27,655 nucleotides of DNA from Amoeboradix gromovi (taxonomy: Eukaryota > Sanchytriomycota > Sanchytriomycetes > Sanchytriales > Sanchytriaceae). Shown piece after piece: positions 15,385 to 26,505 of the stretch. The notes under the pieces were generated by a model, which was given only the letters and a program-made list of their open reading frames with translations, had not been told where the DNA came from and made no database searches. Position 1 is the stretch's first letter, and each line of letters begins with the position of its first letter. The DNA lies in contig JADGIF010000045.1 in assembly GCA_018985225.1 (NCBI GenBank), positions 1 through 27,655 of the forward strand, given 5' to 3'. A program made the position numbers and the translations under genes.

Positions 15385-18300
15385 AATTGTGTTGTAACGC
15401 TGCGGGCTTTGGCGGTATTACTGGTTTCTTATTTGGCAATTGGGGACCCCCAACATTCGGTCTAATTGTAGGAATTATTGGTTGCTGAATTGTTTGCGGT
15501 AATCTATTAGGCGTAGAGCTATTCACACTCTTTAAAGGAGGCCTTTCATTTTTGTTTGCAGGTACTGCTGGCTGTATTGGTCTAACAGCCCCATATATTT
15601 CAGCGTTGTTGGCTTTTTGGGGAAGAGCTGGCTGTGTTGATCTAACTGTATTACTATTGCTAACAGAATATGCTTGAGAGATGGTTGGCTGCAATGGTCT
15701 GCCTACATTATTCAATTGTTGAACGAATGGCTGCTGCAGAGAATTGTTTGTTGCGGGTTGTTGAGATCTATTTACCGACCTCAGTGTCCCAGCAGGTGAA
15801 TTGCTTGAACTTGCATTCAATAAGCTGTTTCCTGTCAATGGCGATGTGATGTTAGTTGTTGGTAATGATTGACCTGAAGCAGTAGGTCTAGTTGGCAGCT
15901 TAAGTGCATCTATTTTCAGCCCCGTTTCAGATGCCGTAGTAAAACTTCCAGCTCTAGTCAGAGTAGGAGTATTGCTACTGGTTGCTGGGCTAAATGTTTG
16001 ACTACCCGGTGAATTGAGCGTCTGATTACGCTGTGTGGGTCTAACTATTGTCGCTGGTGCTGGTTGAGTAGGTGCTTGAAGGGTTGGTTTCTGCACCTCT
16101 TGAATCTTCTCAATATATGCACTCGGTACCCATCCCTCAATCCCATTGCTATTCTTCCCCAGCCACCAACCATTAGGATCTCCGGGGTTATCCACAGTTA
16201 TTGTATCACCCAATTTAATATTTAACTGATTAGAACCATTGCCAGTAAAGTCAAACAATACTTTGTAACTGTTGCTCTTAAAAGGCGCAGCAGTTGTACT
16301 ATATGTGCTAGTTATTTTTGTGACGTTTGTAGTTTTACTACCTGTGACTGCTTTGTTAATAACTGGCTTTGTCTTAACAACATTTGAAACTGTTTTTTTT
16401 GTTGGTTTGTTGATCCCTATATTAGCTTTAAAATACCTTTTGCCTTGTCTATTCCATCACCAACGTTTACAATTCCTTTCTTTAACGCTACTCCTTGTTG
16501 CTGGGCGTTATAATTGAATTTCATTTTGAATAGTTGCTTGTCTTTTTTGTCTGTACCAACAAGTTTATCAGTAACAAACTCAATTCCTACTGATTTGCAA
16601 ATACATTTTTTAGTCAAAACAGTCATTATCTCCGTTTTAAACAATGAATCTATAATTAAATCATCCTGATTAGTAAAATGCAAGCAAATCAAGTCATCCG
16701 CGTATATAGAGGTACTAATCCCAGTCAATCCAGTTAAGTCCTGCTGTTTATATAAAACAGGAATCATTTCATTGTGATCAGGTTTTATCTGAATCAAATA
16801 CAAGAATGAAGCAGTGACTATTAGATATCGGACACTCCATTTATCACTTCTAATAACCCTATTTCTAAGAACAGAGACTCTGCAACTAAAAACAGCAGGA
16901 TTTAACTTGCTTATTGGATTGTCTAGACAAGGATTAAAGAATGCAAAGTTGGTTTTGTTTAGGTTCAAATAATCACCATGAAATGCACGCGAGTGGAGAA
17001 GGCTCAAAGTTCTGCGAGATTTGTGATTGAAGACTAATGCATGTCCTTGGGACTTTAAATCGTCTCTTGAGTATCCATTAATCAATCTCCAAAATCGTTG
17101 TATCTTCACTACACACTGTACTTTGTGCTTCAAATGTAGTCTATACTGTTTTTGTATGCGGTATGCCATTCTATGCCAGTATTTATCGCGCATGTTCTCT
17201 AAAATAAATAGAGTCTCTGGCTTTTTAATGAATGCCTTGCTTACTCCCAGTTGCCATTCGTCCTCATGTATGCCACTGTCCATCAGTATAATACGACAGC
17301 CTTCTTTTAAATTACCATTCCATGTGCAACTACCGTACTGGCAAGTGCGAGGAGTCAACAAATAAAATCGATTTATAAAAACATCAAATGATTGGCGGTA
17401 TGCAAACCCAGCCCGTCTAACCTTGATGTTTTCTAAAAGACCCAAATATATAGTTTGATGCAACATCAATTTCGCGTCGTATTCTTTGGGTGACTTGTTA
17501 TTGTTAGGTTTAATGCATCTAATGTAAGAAGGTTCACATTGTTTTAAAGTAGCTATCAATGATTGAGCGGAATTCTTTATCAAATCGCTAGCTGTGGGTG
17601 GTCTTTTACTGCTTATTGTGCTGCTAGATTGTGCAAATAGCTGATTAACTAATTGATTAGTGCTAGAATTCAGCAGCGTTAATAAATCTTTATTCAAGAC
17701 GTCCTTGTTCTTGTCAGTAATTCCAGTTAAATCATACTGCACATCACCTGCATAGTGATTTATAATGAATTTATTACCGCGGTGCTGAAAATGTGGATTG
17801 TTGATAGATCTCAGTCTATCAATTGCCATTTTATCGGCTTGATCGTTATCAGCATGAACCGTAGCAATAGCATCATTTAAAACGGCAAAAACGCCGTTAT
17901 TTTCAATCAGATCACAAACTATCTTGTTATCAAAGTACTTTATCGGAGTCCATTTTATGCCTTCAGCCAAATAATCATCTTGTTCTGACTTCAACGTTAG
18001 CTCGATAAATATCTGTTGAAGCTTTTCATTGACATAATTGATACAAAGCTGCTCGAAACTGTTGTGTTCAAATATCTCAAATCCATAAATATCTAATATG
18101 CTGATTGTGTTAGCAACAGTTGTAGTAGATTTTAGTTTTTCATTCAACTGGGCAACAATCCAATCGAATAATCTAGAATACAGTGACATAGATAAAGCAT
18201 CTCTTACAGCCGTAGCTTGTACAACATTTAACGGGGAATAGTAGAACGAGGATCGCCCCGAGGTTGTCATGAATTTGGTGGTCAAGGCCAAGGTTAGTGC

Positions 18301-19242
18301 CTCAATATTAACCTGCAACAAATAGGCAACAGATTGAAGAGGACTAGCGTCTGCAATTATTGCCTCACCCTTTTCATTTTCAGTATAGGAACAGTTTCCA
18401 ATCCACAAAATAGTGGCTAAAATACGATGCACGTTGTATTGGTCAGTCTTACTTATTCCAATGATATTCATAGCATCAACTACAAGTGCATAATCCTCGG
18501 TGTCGTTAACGTTAACGATGTCTGTAGTAGTCATAGTGTAAACATAACACTCCGGACCACTAATTCCCATTTCTTGACGCATTTGAGGAGTGCAGCCCTT
18601 ACAAAATTGATAAAAGATGTGAAAGTTTCGTTCGTCTTTTGATTGAGATACTACACGATTCTTTTCCAACAGGTAGTTTGTGATTGTGCTACCAATTGGC
18701 AACCCATGAGAGTCAAAAAGAATAGATAAATACTTGCCAAACCTACTAGAATTATTGTTTCTTAATGTTTTAGCGTTGCCAAATGCTTCTAAAAGAGGAT
18801 TGGTGGCTAAAATCATGTCCTTTAAATGATTCATTTTAGTATCATTTGCGTTTTTGATGGAAACCTCAGCAACATATTGAAGTATACGCTTAGCATTTTC
18901 TGTCTTACCAGCACCCGACTCACCACTGATAATGGAACACTGATTTGCTTTAAATTGAATCATTTGTCGATACATGTATTCAGCAATCGCGTATACATGA
19001 GGTGCCATTTCAATTCTAATACGTCCACGATAGCTATTTAAAATATCAGGTGTATATATGCCAGGATCCCTAAAAGGGTTGACAGCAATTAAAACAAATC
19101 CAATATAGCAATAAATAAATCCATTTTGATATCTAACTTGCAAGTTCTTAATTATTTCATCATTGTTTATAGAAGTTAACAGCGTCATGTCATCTACACC
19201 AGGTCTCTTCTCATCAGAAGTGTAAACCGCTTTTTTACTCAT
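15383..19242 (-). CDS. Long-tailed class I myosin with SH3 domain, two exons
   Basis: Actin motor of endocytosis and the cell cortex, 1279 aa after splicing. Motor domain ~10-700: P-loop GESGAGKT (107-114), switch I NNNSSRFGK (~162), switch II LDIYGFE (383-389). The TEDS position, 16 residues before DAL, is Ser332, as in fungal and amoeboid myosins I activated by PAK/Ste20 kinases. Two IQ-like motifs (AYRIQKQYR, CVVKIQRFWR) follow, then a lipid-binding TH1 domain (~790-935), a Thr/Lys-rich linker, an SH3 domain (~986-1041; VLFDF, NGWWLGK, GWVPSAYIE) and a Pro/Gln/Asn-rich tail ending VIPPKPAALQHN. The 20-nt intron (16417-16436) joins what would otherwise look like two genes; the second part has no ATG of its own (it begins at TTG). 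No acidic Arp2/3-binding tail is seen. Confidence 0.94.
16417..16436 (-). other. 20-nt intron in myosin I
   Basis: Minus strand GTATTTTAAAGCTAATATAG. Removal (phase 1) joins the end of TH1 (GIDKAKG) to INKPTKKTVSN and keeps the SH3 region in frame; 1280 codons exactly. Confidence 0.92.
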
Positions 19243-19353
19243 AAAACAATGTTTTGAAGTTGGTAGGGCTTTAATAGGTCAACCAAAATTTAAACGTGCA
19301 AGTGACAACTGCAGATAGCATATCAGTTAAAATTACATACAGTATCCTATCAG

Positions 19354-21523
19354 TTAAGTGTTTATTTTTTTATTAAGCAGTTCGTGCATAGCATATTCAT
19401 CAATTATATTTTGCATCGATGGAAACCTAGCCAGTACTGCCATCATCTGGTCAAACAAACTTTCGTTCAATTTGAATCTGATCAGTATTTCTTTGACGTG
19501 GGTTACGCAGTTTTCATTTGCTAAATATGTGATGTAGTCTAATAAACAGGATACTAATTTGTCTTCCTCTTTTATCAATAGCAACTGCCTCTAAGTTAAC
19601 AAAAACTACCTCCAAATATTGCCTGGTTGCAGCTGATTTCAAGCTAGAATGTGAGTTCAAAATGTGGTTTATTTGGTTGTTCTCTTTAATCTCATATCTA
19701 TCGTTTAACACCTCAAATTCAGATGCACTTGATTTCATCCATTTCTCCAGTTGCCTGTTGTAAATGTACGTAGCTTTGGCAGTGATCAATGTAATTTCAA
19801 TATGATTATTCAAGTCAATTCGAATAATATGCTCATTTCTTAATACAGGAGCTATTTGACACGTGGATTCTAGTTTTAAGCCGCTAGAACTAACAACATA
19901 CACATCTATTGTGCCTAGTTGATTTAGCATGGCAAATCTATTGCCGAAACTAGTTATGCAAAATACTTGAGATTCTAACAATACTGGTAGCATGATTTGC
20001 CGAAGTGATTTCGTAAATATCAACATTTCATGGGATACTGATATTGTAACCAAATATTCTTCAATGACTGTAATAAATAGAATATTATCCGTCTCTAGAA
20101 TGCGCTTGAATTCATATTCAGGGTGAGACACTTGTATTTCAGAGTAATTCTTGTCTGGGGTATTATTTAACACAGTGTACTTGCAGTTTCCATGTTCAAT
20201 TGCTGTCTGCTCTTTGATGCTAGTCAAAATAAACGATTCATTTTTATTTAAACAGATGTCGTAAACTGGCACCATTGTAGGTTGGTGGGTATTTTGAATT
20301 AGCGGTGTTGTAGTTGGTTGTATCCTTTTTTTGCCGTCTTTGCCTATTGTAGTTTTTTGGGCAGTTTTATTTATTTTAAGATTATTTGAATTAGTAGTTG
20401 GAGCAACTGGTACTTTTTGAACAGAATAAACCGGAGCATCCAGCAATTCAATCTCTTTTATGGATATGGGAGCAGAGCTTACCTTAGCAATTCCTTGCTG
20501 TTGCAAATAAATGGCCATCTCATGTTCAGTCAAAGGCTCACCTAATTCATCGGCAGTGAAATTAAAAAAAACTACAGATCCATCAAGGCTAGACACTGCC
20601 AGAGACAAGCCGTCATTATGCCAGTGCATGCTGGATATGCTGTTTGTAAAAATAGATTCTTTTATGACGCAGAGTGGTTCATAGACACATGACATCCACA
20701 ACGTAATATAGTTGTCAAGAGAAACTGTTGCAAGAATGCTACACACAGATTCATTGTTGAAAGATCTGTTGTATAGTTTTGGAGAGAAGCAGGTCAAGCA
20801 AACTTTTGAAAAATGAATTAAACTAGTCTCTTGTAGATCTCTGGTAATCAGCAAGCAGGCAGGCAATTTCGAGTGGAAAGTACTAGGTACTGCTAACTGC
20901 TGGCCATCTGGAGAGTAAGACAATTTTAAGGTAAATTCATCACTGGTTTTATCAATTTGTTTTTTAAAAGACTGCACAGGCTGTGGTTGATCTACTTTTG
21001 TAATATCATATATTATAAGCTCTTTTGTTGAGAGTAAAGCTATAAATTGACCAAGAGGATCAAAGCAAATTGTTTTAATCGGCAAATCAAGAAAAATAGT
21101 CGATATCAATACAGGGGATTTTGACATTTTATAAATATTACAATCACCATGTATGTTGCATAAGGCAATTACAGATTTGTCGTTAGATATAGCCAAGTCA
21201 TGGGGCACAAAGTTGCTGTTAGCACTACCGACAACCTGGAAATTAAACCAAACCGCCAGCATTCCATCGATACTGCAACTTATAAGAGTGTCTTTGTCGA
21301 GAAAGCTGATACATTGCAGGCTTCCGTGGTGGTAATTTAGCACTTTTGGATTTTGAGGTTGATTATTTATTAGGGATTCAATGTCCCAGATTTTAATGTT
21401 GGTATCATCAGAACCTGTTGCCAAATATTTATCTGTCAAATCTATGCAAGTAATAGACATTCTTGCATTCTTCTCGAATATTGTATCTGAGATATGGCAA
21501 ACATCAGGTTTGACAACTCTCAT
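19354..21523 (-). CDS. HIRA/Hir1 histone H3-H4 chaperone, two exons
   Basis: WD40 subunit of the HIR complex, which deposits histones outside S phase. The product is 716 aa. Residues ~1-340 form WD40 repeats (GSDDTNIKIWD, SCSIDGMLAVW, SSLDGSVVFF), then the linker ELGEPLTEHE, also seen in HIRA. The B domain that binds ASF1 is at ~394-404 (GKDGKKRIQPT), close to fungal Hir1. The C-terminal half is the Hira domain (RQLEKWMKSS). A 19-nt intron (19591-19609) joins QYLE to RQLLLIKEEDKLVS and the final helices (LLDYITYLANENCVTHVKEI), which match the end of HIRA; splicing gives 717 exact codons. It is shorter than human HIRA (about 1,017 aa). The start is ATG 21523. The stop lies 111 nt from the myosin start. 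Confidence 0.9.
19361..19374 (-). terminator. Two poly(A) hexamers inside the last HIRA codons
   Basis: Minus-strand AATAAA occurs twice (19374-19369 and 19366-19361) just upstream of the TAA stop at 19356-19354, encoding part of LLNKKINT. Confidence 0.4.
19591..19609 (-). other. 19-nt intron in HIRA
   Basis: Minus strand GTAGTTTTTGTTAACTTAG, with branch-like GTTAAC. Removal is phase 0 and restores the C-terminal HIRA helices. Confidence 0.92.
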
Positions 21524-21903
21524 GGGGGATTGAAAAATTATTACTTAAATAAAATAGGCATTTCGCTTATAATAATTCAAATTCCGCTATTTTTACCAAA
21601 AATTGGTCATTTAACTGTTTTTTAGTTGCTGCGTATCAAACGCATGCACAACTCTCAATTGCAATTGAATGAGGTATTTATCGTGAATAAATGTGCTATC
21701 TCGCTAAATTTTACTCTTTATAGACATCTGACTTTATGAAAACTCGATAATCTCGTTGGTAATCAATTGCGATGCAAGTGGTGTCAAATATCCCGACCAG
21801 AATTTGTTAAATCTAAAGAGATCACTACTAGATAAGACTGCATTCCTGGGCGCTAATCAATTGCTTCAGGAAAGTGAAGTAGTCATTTAAGTTTGGATAA
21901 TAC

Positions 21904-22275
21904 TAATCTAAATCTCAATCTGAAGACGGTGAGATTAGATTATCTAGTCCATGTGTATTAGTTTAAAAGACAAAAACACCGAGTTAAGCTGATTTTTGTA
22001 GTATTTAGTACAGTAAAAGGTGAAAATATACATTTTCAAAGTTTTAATTGCAGATGATTGTGCAAATACCCTGCGGCAAGATACAATTTATTCAAAGAAA
22101 AGATAATTTGGCAGAGCGAGATGATTAAACTAAATCATACAAAGAGATGAGAAAATTCGGTTCAGTTAAAACAAATCCATTTTTTAATGTACAATGCTTG
22201 AGGCAAACTGTCCTGTATTCCGATTAATCTCGATTAGTCCATTAAGCTGAATCAGTATTGAGATTAGATTAATCG
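21904..22275. repeat. Paired related inverted repeats
   Basis: Hairpin 1 pairs TAATCTAAATCTCA (21904-21917) with TGAGATTAGATTA (21930-21942), with one gap. Hairpin 2 pairs CGATTAATCTCGATTAG (22221-22237) with GAGATTAGATTAATCG (22260-22275), imperfectly. The two hairpins share sequence and lie about 320 nt apart. Confidence 0.5.
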
Positions 22276-22583
22276 AAATATACACGTCCTAATGAAAGAT
22301 ATGATGCATTTGCAACAATTGGTTATTAGAGATTACAAACAACGAATTTATTAAGCATTTCTCACTGCACAAGCAGGATGCCACAGCTATGAGTTTTAGT
22401 TAGATAAGTTATCTGTAGCAATAAAAGGAGCTACATTTCTCCAGCACACTCTCGTTCTATACTTCAACTGCATAAATACTTGATCCATAATTTGTCAAAG
22501 AATGCGAATACTTAGGATTGTCAAGATTTTCAAATATGGCTTGTTTTTATATTTGATTCCAAGTATATGCATTATCAATTTTG

Positions 22584-22757
22584 CTACGGTTCAGCGTCTA
22601 ATATGCCACTTGTGCACGTCTGATTAGTAAATGATTCATTACATTCGATTATAGTCTTTCCTCTTTGTTTGCACTTGAAATTCAAGCGTTCCTTGAATGT
22701 GTAATGGGACATTGTGGTCATATTTCTTGCGACCTTGCTTGACAAGCTACTTATCAT
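22584..22757 (-). CDS. Candidate small protein, 57 aa
   Basis: Short ATG-started frame with three Cys in its second half (FKCKQRGKTIIECNESF, then TCTSG). It is not recognised. It might be an exon of a larger gene or chance. Confidence 0.22.
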   Translation of the reverse strand: MISSLSSKVARNMTTMSHYTFKERLNFKCKQRGKTIIECNESFTNQTCTSGILDAEP

Positions 22758-23404
22758 TTGACTAGTATTGAACGATGGCAAGTTTATAAGATCATATGTC
22801 TTTATATGGTGTACCTGTTAGTTATTTCTTTAGATTTGACATGTTCAGGATTACATCTACTTGTTCCATTTGTGAAAAGGAAGAATACTGAGTGTTTAAG
22901 CTATTAGAAAAATCTGGAAAAGTCTTGAAATTATACAAAAATGCATACTAATTCGCGATAAATGGTTTATTCAAGAAAACAATCTAGCTGTTCGATAATG
23001 CATTGATAGAATTTCATTGAAGTTCGGTTTCAATCTATTCACAACGGTTTTCGAACTTAAAAGTGCTTTCTGCTTTGATTTTGAAGTACATTGTGGTATT
23101 ATATCTTTTATATGCATTTTTATTAATGTAACTAATCGCAACGTATACTATTAGCTCTGCTAAACTTATGTCCACCTCTGCGTCCCCTAGAGTATTTTAG
23201 GATGCTAACTTTAAGAATATTAATAAAAGCTTCGTCTGTCAAAATAGAGCTGTTGAACTTATGGTAAATTGATAACCCTTGCATATCCAAGAATATGCTA
23301 TCCAGGATGGGTTGAAAGAATTAAAGAGGATCTAATGATTCAAAAATACAATTCCTATCACAGTCTAAAATGGAAGCAAACAGCAGGTTCATTAATTATC
23401 GATA

Positions 23405-23410
23405 TTTATT
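23405..23410 (-). terminator. Poly(A) hexamer containing the AP beta stop
   Basis: Minus-strand AATAAA fully contains the TAA stop at 23408-23406. Confidence 0.5.
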
Positions 23411-26049
23411 GCAATACTTCCATGATATAACCCTTTAACATGTCAAAATATCCAATCTCCTGTGATCTCATCTGTACTTTTAATACTCCATTGCTAATCT
23501 GCAACTGCCCCATTACAAATGCATCAGTGTAAGTCTGTAAAACTAAGTACAGCACCTAAATTAAAGCAAATTACATTGTTCTTCACCACCGTCTTTGGTA
23601 ACTTAGACTGTAGTTTATCCAGTGGTATAGCGCATTTTACCTCAAACTGTACGTGCTGCAGCTGAGTATTGTCCATTAGTTCCTTCATAATATCCTCCGC
23701 ATTTATTTTCGGTACAAATGTAGCGACCATCAATGGAACAGAACTGTTCCCAAAATACACTCCCAAATCATGTTTGATAGCAATTTGCACAGAAGCAAAT
23801 GGCTGAGTTAATGCATACATGCTTTCTATATGGAAAGTCAATGGCAATTCAATAGCAATATTTGTTTTTACCGACTTAACGTTCAATAACGCAGCAGGAA
23901 CTATCCCAAAGCTGTTCTTGTTAAACTGAATTGCAAAGTTAGTTAATGGGGTATTAGTCGTGTTTACAATCTCCAACAATAAGAAAACTCCGTCATCTTT
24001 CACATGGTACTTGTACTCTATCACACAATTTTCACTCTTTAACAATGGCAGCAATCCACCTTGTGGCGCTTCCGTGACAACTGCATTTCTCTGCAGCTGG
24101 ACTGGACTAGTGCTTGTAGATGGACTGAGTATTTGCTGTGAAATATTTCCCGGTCCAAACGATTCTAACAGATCTAGTACACCATCTTGTTCAACAGGGA
24201 CAGTTTCAGCAACATTTTCTTCGAGGTCTAGTAAGTTGCCTTCGTCCATTACAGATGGTAAACTGTTGATCTGGCTGGAATCTTTTATAAATAATTTCTT
24301 GTCTACATGGAACAATGCGCTTAAGGTACTCAACTCTTTTAATATCATTTGCAGAAACTGTGGATCAATATCCCATTTTTCCAAAGATGGGTTAATTGGC
24401 TCTTTTTTATGCCAAACTACTTGTCGAGTTAATTCTGGATTAACACTCAACAATCTCCAGTAGATAAACGCACGATCTCTGATGTCTGGATTAGCACATT
24501 CAGTGGACTGAGTCAATATCAATTGTAGAAATTGTTGAATTTTAGCATCGTTGGGTCTCTTTAAAAAACATTTGACAGTCATCACAAGAATGTTAAGCTG
24601 ATTTGCCATTGATTCCATACTAAATTCACTGATCAAGCTGTCCAGCACATCATAAATGCCGACTACATAACCAGGAAATTCGCCAATAAGCCAGATAACA
24701 GACTCTTTGTCATTCACGTGTAATAGAAACGGAGCGATAAATTCTACCGACTTATCAAATTGCCCAGGATATCTTCGAATGATGTTCTTTAAAGAAACAA
24801 TAGCATCAGTGCAGATATAATCAATTTTTGTTTTCAACAGTTCCAGCAAACAATTCACACATTTTTCAGCTGTGACAGGATGCTGCAGTGCAATATACTC
24901 TAAAGAATAAATTGCTTGGCTTGTGAACTCGATATCTACTTCACTTGAATATTCTTTTAATTCACTTAAAACAGCATCAATAGATTCAGGGTTTGCTAAT
25001 TTACGCAACAGACTGAGCTTCTCAAGTTTAACATACAAAGGATCGTTGTACTTGCAAAAAAATGGATGCACTGTTAGTAGAGTTGGGTATTTTTCCACTA
25101 TAACATGCATATTTCTTAAAAAGGAAAATAAAAGTTCAGATTGAGTGGAATTTAAGAGCGAGATAATTGGCCCTTTAACTTTCTTTAAGATTGAGTCAGT
25201 GAACTCGGTAGTGGTAATCGTTAAACAACAAAATATTAATCGAATTGCAGTGATGACCACGCTAGGATTCTGATGTTGAAGTCTAGCCGAAGTCTTTTCG
25301 GCAATAACCATTGCCTCATCCACTTCAGTGATTGCATGGTATTCACATAAAGACTCCATAATAACAATTTGCCCCCATTCAGTACATTCGGAGAGGCAGT
25401 TTAACAGTTTCGCAAGGGATTGGGAATTTATGTTGGTGAAATGACGCATCTCATGAAGGGAAGCAATGGCATTTGCAATCACCATTGGATTCTCATCCTG
25501 AAGTAAAGACTCAACCTGCTCAACAAATCCAAATTCAACAGTACGTTCAGGACTAAGAGTATACATTTTTGCGACACAAATAGCAGCCGTTTTGCGCACA
25601 TATGGGTCTTGATCTTTCAGTCCTTTTCTTAATGGCTCAAATAAGTAGTCCACTATCTTTTCGGCGCGTAAACAACCCATGGTACGAATAGCTAGAGCTC
25701 TAATTAAGGGATTAATATCTTCCGCATCTTTAATAAATGTATTAACTGCTAGGATAACTAGCTCTGGCTGGGTTTTAGCATAATTCATCAAGTATAAATA
25801 GACTAGCTTCTTTAGTTCCAGATCGTCTGTTTGCATACACTTTAAAACATCTGCAAATAGTTCAGAAACATTCTTACCAAGTGTCATGTTGGCAATTACT
25901 CTTTTAACTGCATCTTTTCTTATGGTCTTGTATTCAGAATTCAAGTCGTTTTTCAACTCAAAGTTTTCGCCTTTTTTACTTTTAAAATACTTTTGATTCT
26001 TGCTGAAGTACTTATCAACAGCATTTTCGATAGTTGAAGCAAACGACAT
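23406..26049 (-). CDS. AP-1/AP-2 complex beta subunit (beta-adaptin), two exons
   Basis: Large subunit of the clathrin adaptor; sorts cargo at the trans-Golgi or plasma membrane. The 874-aa product has a HEAT-repeat trunk (~25-580) with highly conserved MQTDDLELKKLVYLYLMNYAK and DPYVRKTAAICVAK. A short hinge contains a clathrin box (LLDLE, 606-610). The ear follows from ~660. A 19-nt intron (23556-23574) hides the last 37 residues: spliced, TVVKNN joins VLYLVLQTYTDAFVMGQL and ends GYIMEVLQ, matching the beta ear platform. Unspliced, the frame ends in TDLH. Splicing gives 875 exact codons. An N-terminal extension of about 25 residues precedes the trunk. AP-1 versus AP-2 is undecided; one shared beta subunit is common in early eukaryotes. 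Confidence 0.94.
23556..23574 (-). other. 19-nt intron in AP beta
   Basis: Minus strand GTAATTTGCTTTAATTTAG. Removal (phase 0) restores the C-terminal ear. A competing 16-nt GTACTTAGTTTTACAG just downstream also keeps the frame but loses conserved residues and has no branch site. Confidence 0.9.
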
Positions 26050-26500
26050 AAAGTTTCAACCCCGCCTACGGGAAATGCGAACATGCAAAAGAATCCAGAA
26101 TTAAATTTCCCAAGTGTAGACGAATAGGTTAGATATCATTTAAGCGTGTTTTTTGCTGCTCTGATTTCTATATAGTCTTCGTTACCCGAATTACAGCATT
26201 CTATCTTCTAGATTGTACTCTTTCTCTCGTTTGATAGTTGCATTTAAAACGCTCAATAGTCCAATATGTTGAACTTAGAAACCCTGGCGAATTTCGAGTT
26301 TTATTCTTTTCACATAATGTCAACAGTATGTATTCCTTGGGCTACAATTTATCTAGTTTCCAAGATTAGTTCCATTACAAAGTGTACATAAAAATAGCAC
26401 AAAAATCACACCTCTACTGAAAGAACTGCTTTTTGAAATCTTTGCGGAAATTCTTGAATTCTGAGAAACCAGGACTTTTAACGAGAAGTACTAATAGTAT
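26050..26500. other. Intergenic region upstream of AP beta
   Basis: A 451-nt AT-rich gap between the AP beta start and the 3' end of the next gene. I see no further gene, repeat or RNA in it. Confidence 0.5.
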
Positions 26501-26505
26501 TTATT
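26500..26505 (-). terminator. Poly(A) hexamer containing a stop codon
   Basis: Minus-strand AATAAA fully contains the TAA stop (26503-26501) of the NLS-containing gene. Confidence 0.5.

Larger units (their letters stand above)
21524..23405. other. Gene-poor 1.9 kb region upstream of HIRA
   Basis: By far the longest non-coding stretch here. It contains two related hairpin-forming inverted repeats (21904-21942 and 22221-22275) that share a direct TGAGATTAGATTA, a broken frame near 21765-21900 (RCKWCQISRPEFVKSKE then frameshifted), and one small candidate frame (22584-22757). I looked for tRNA T-loops and spliceosomal RNA core motifs and saw none. It may be transposon debris, a non-coding RNA locus, or a fast-evolving gene. 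Confidence 0.5.

Noticed and set aside
15383-16258. Separate SH3-domain gene
   Set aside because: Its apparent start is TTG inside VLFDF of the SH3 domain, and a clean 20-nt intron joins it to myosin I in frame.
23559-23580. A 16-nt intron (GTACTTAGTTTTACAG) as the AP beta splice
   Set aside because: It keeps the frame but has no branch-like TAAY and drops residues (VLYLVLQ) that fit the beta ear. The 19-nt GTAATT...TTTAG just upstream fits both the pattern and the protein.
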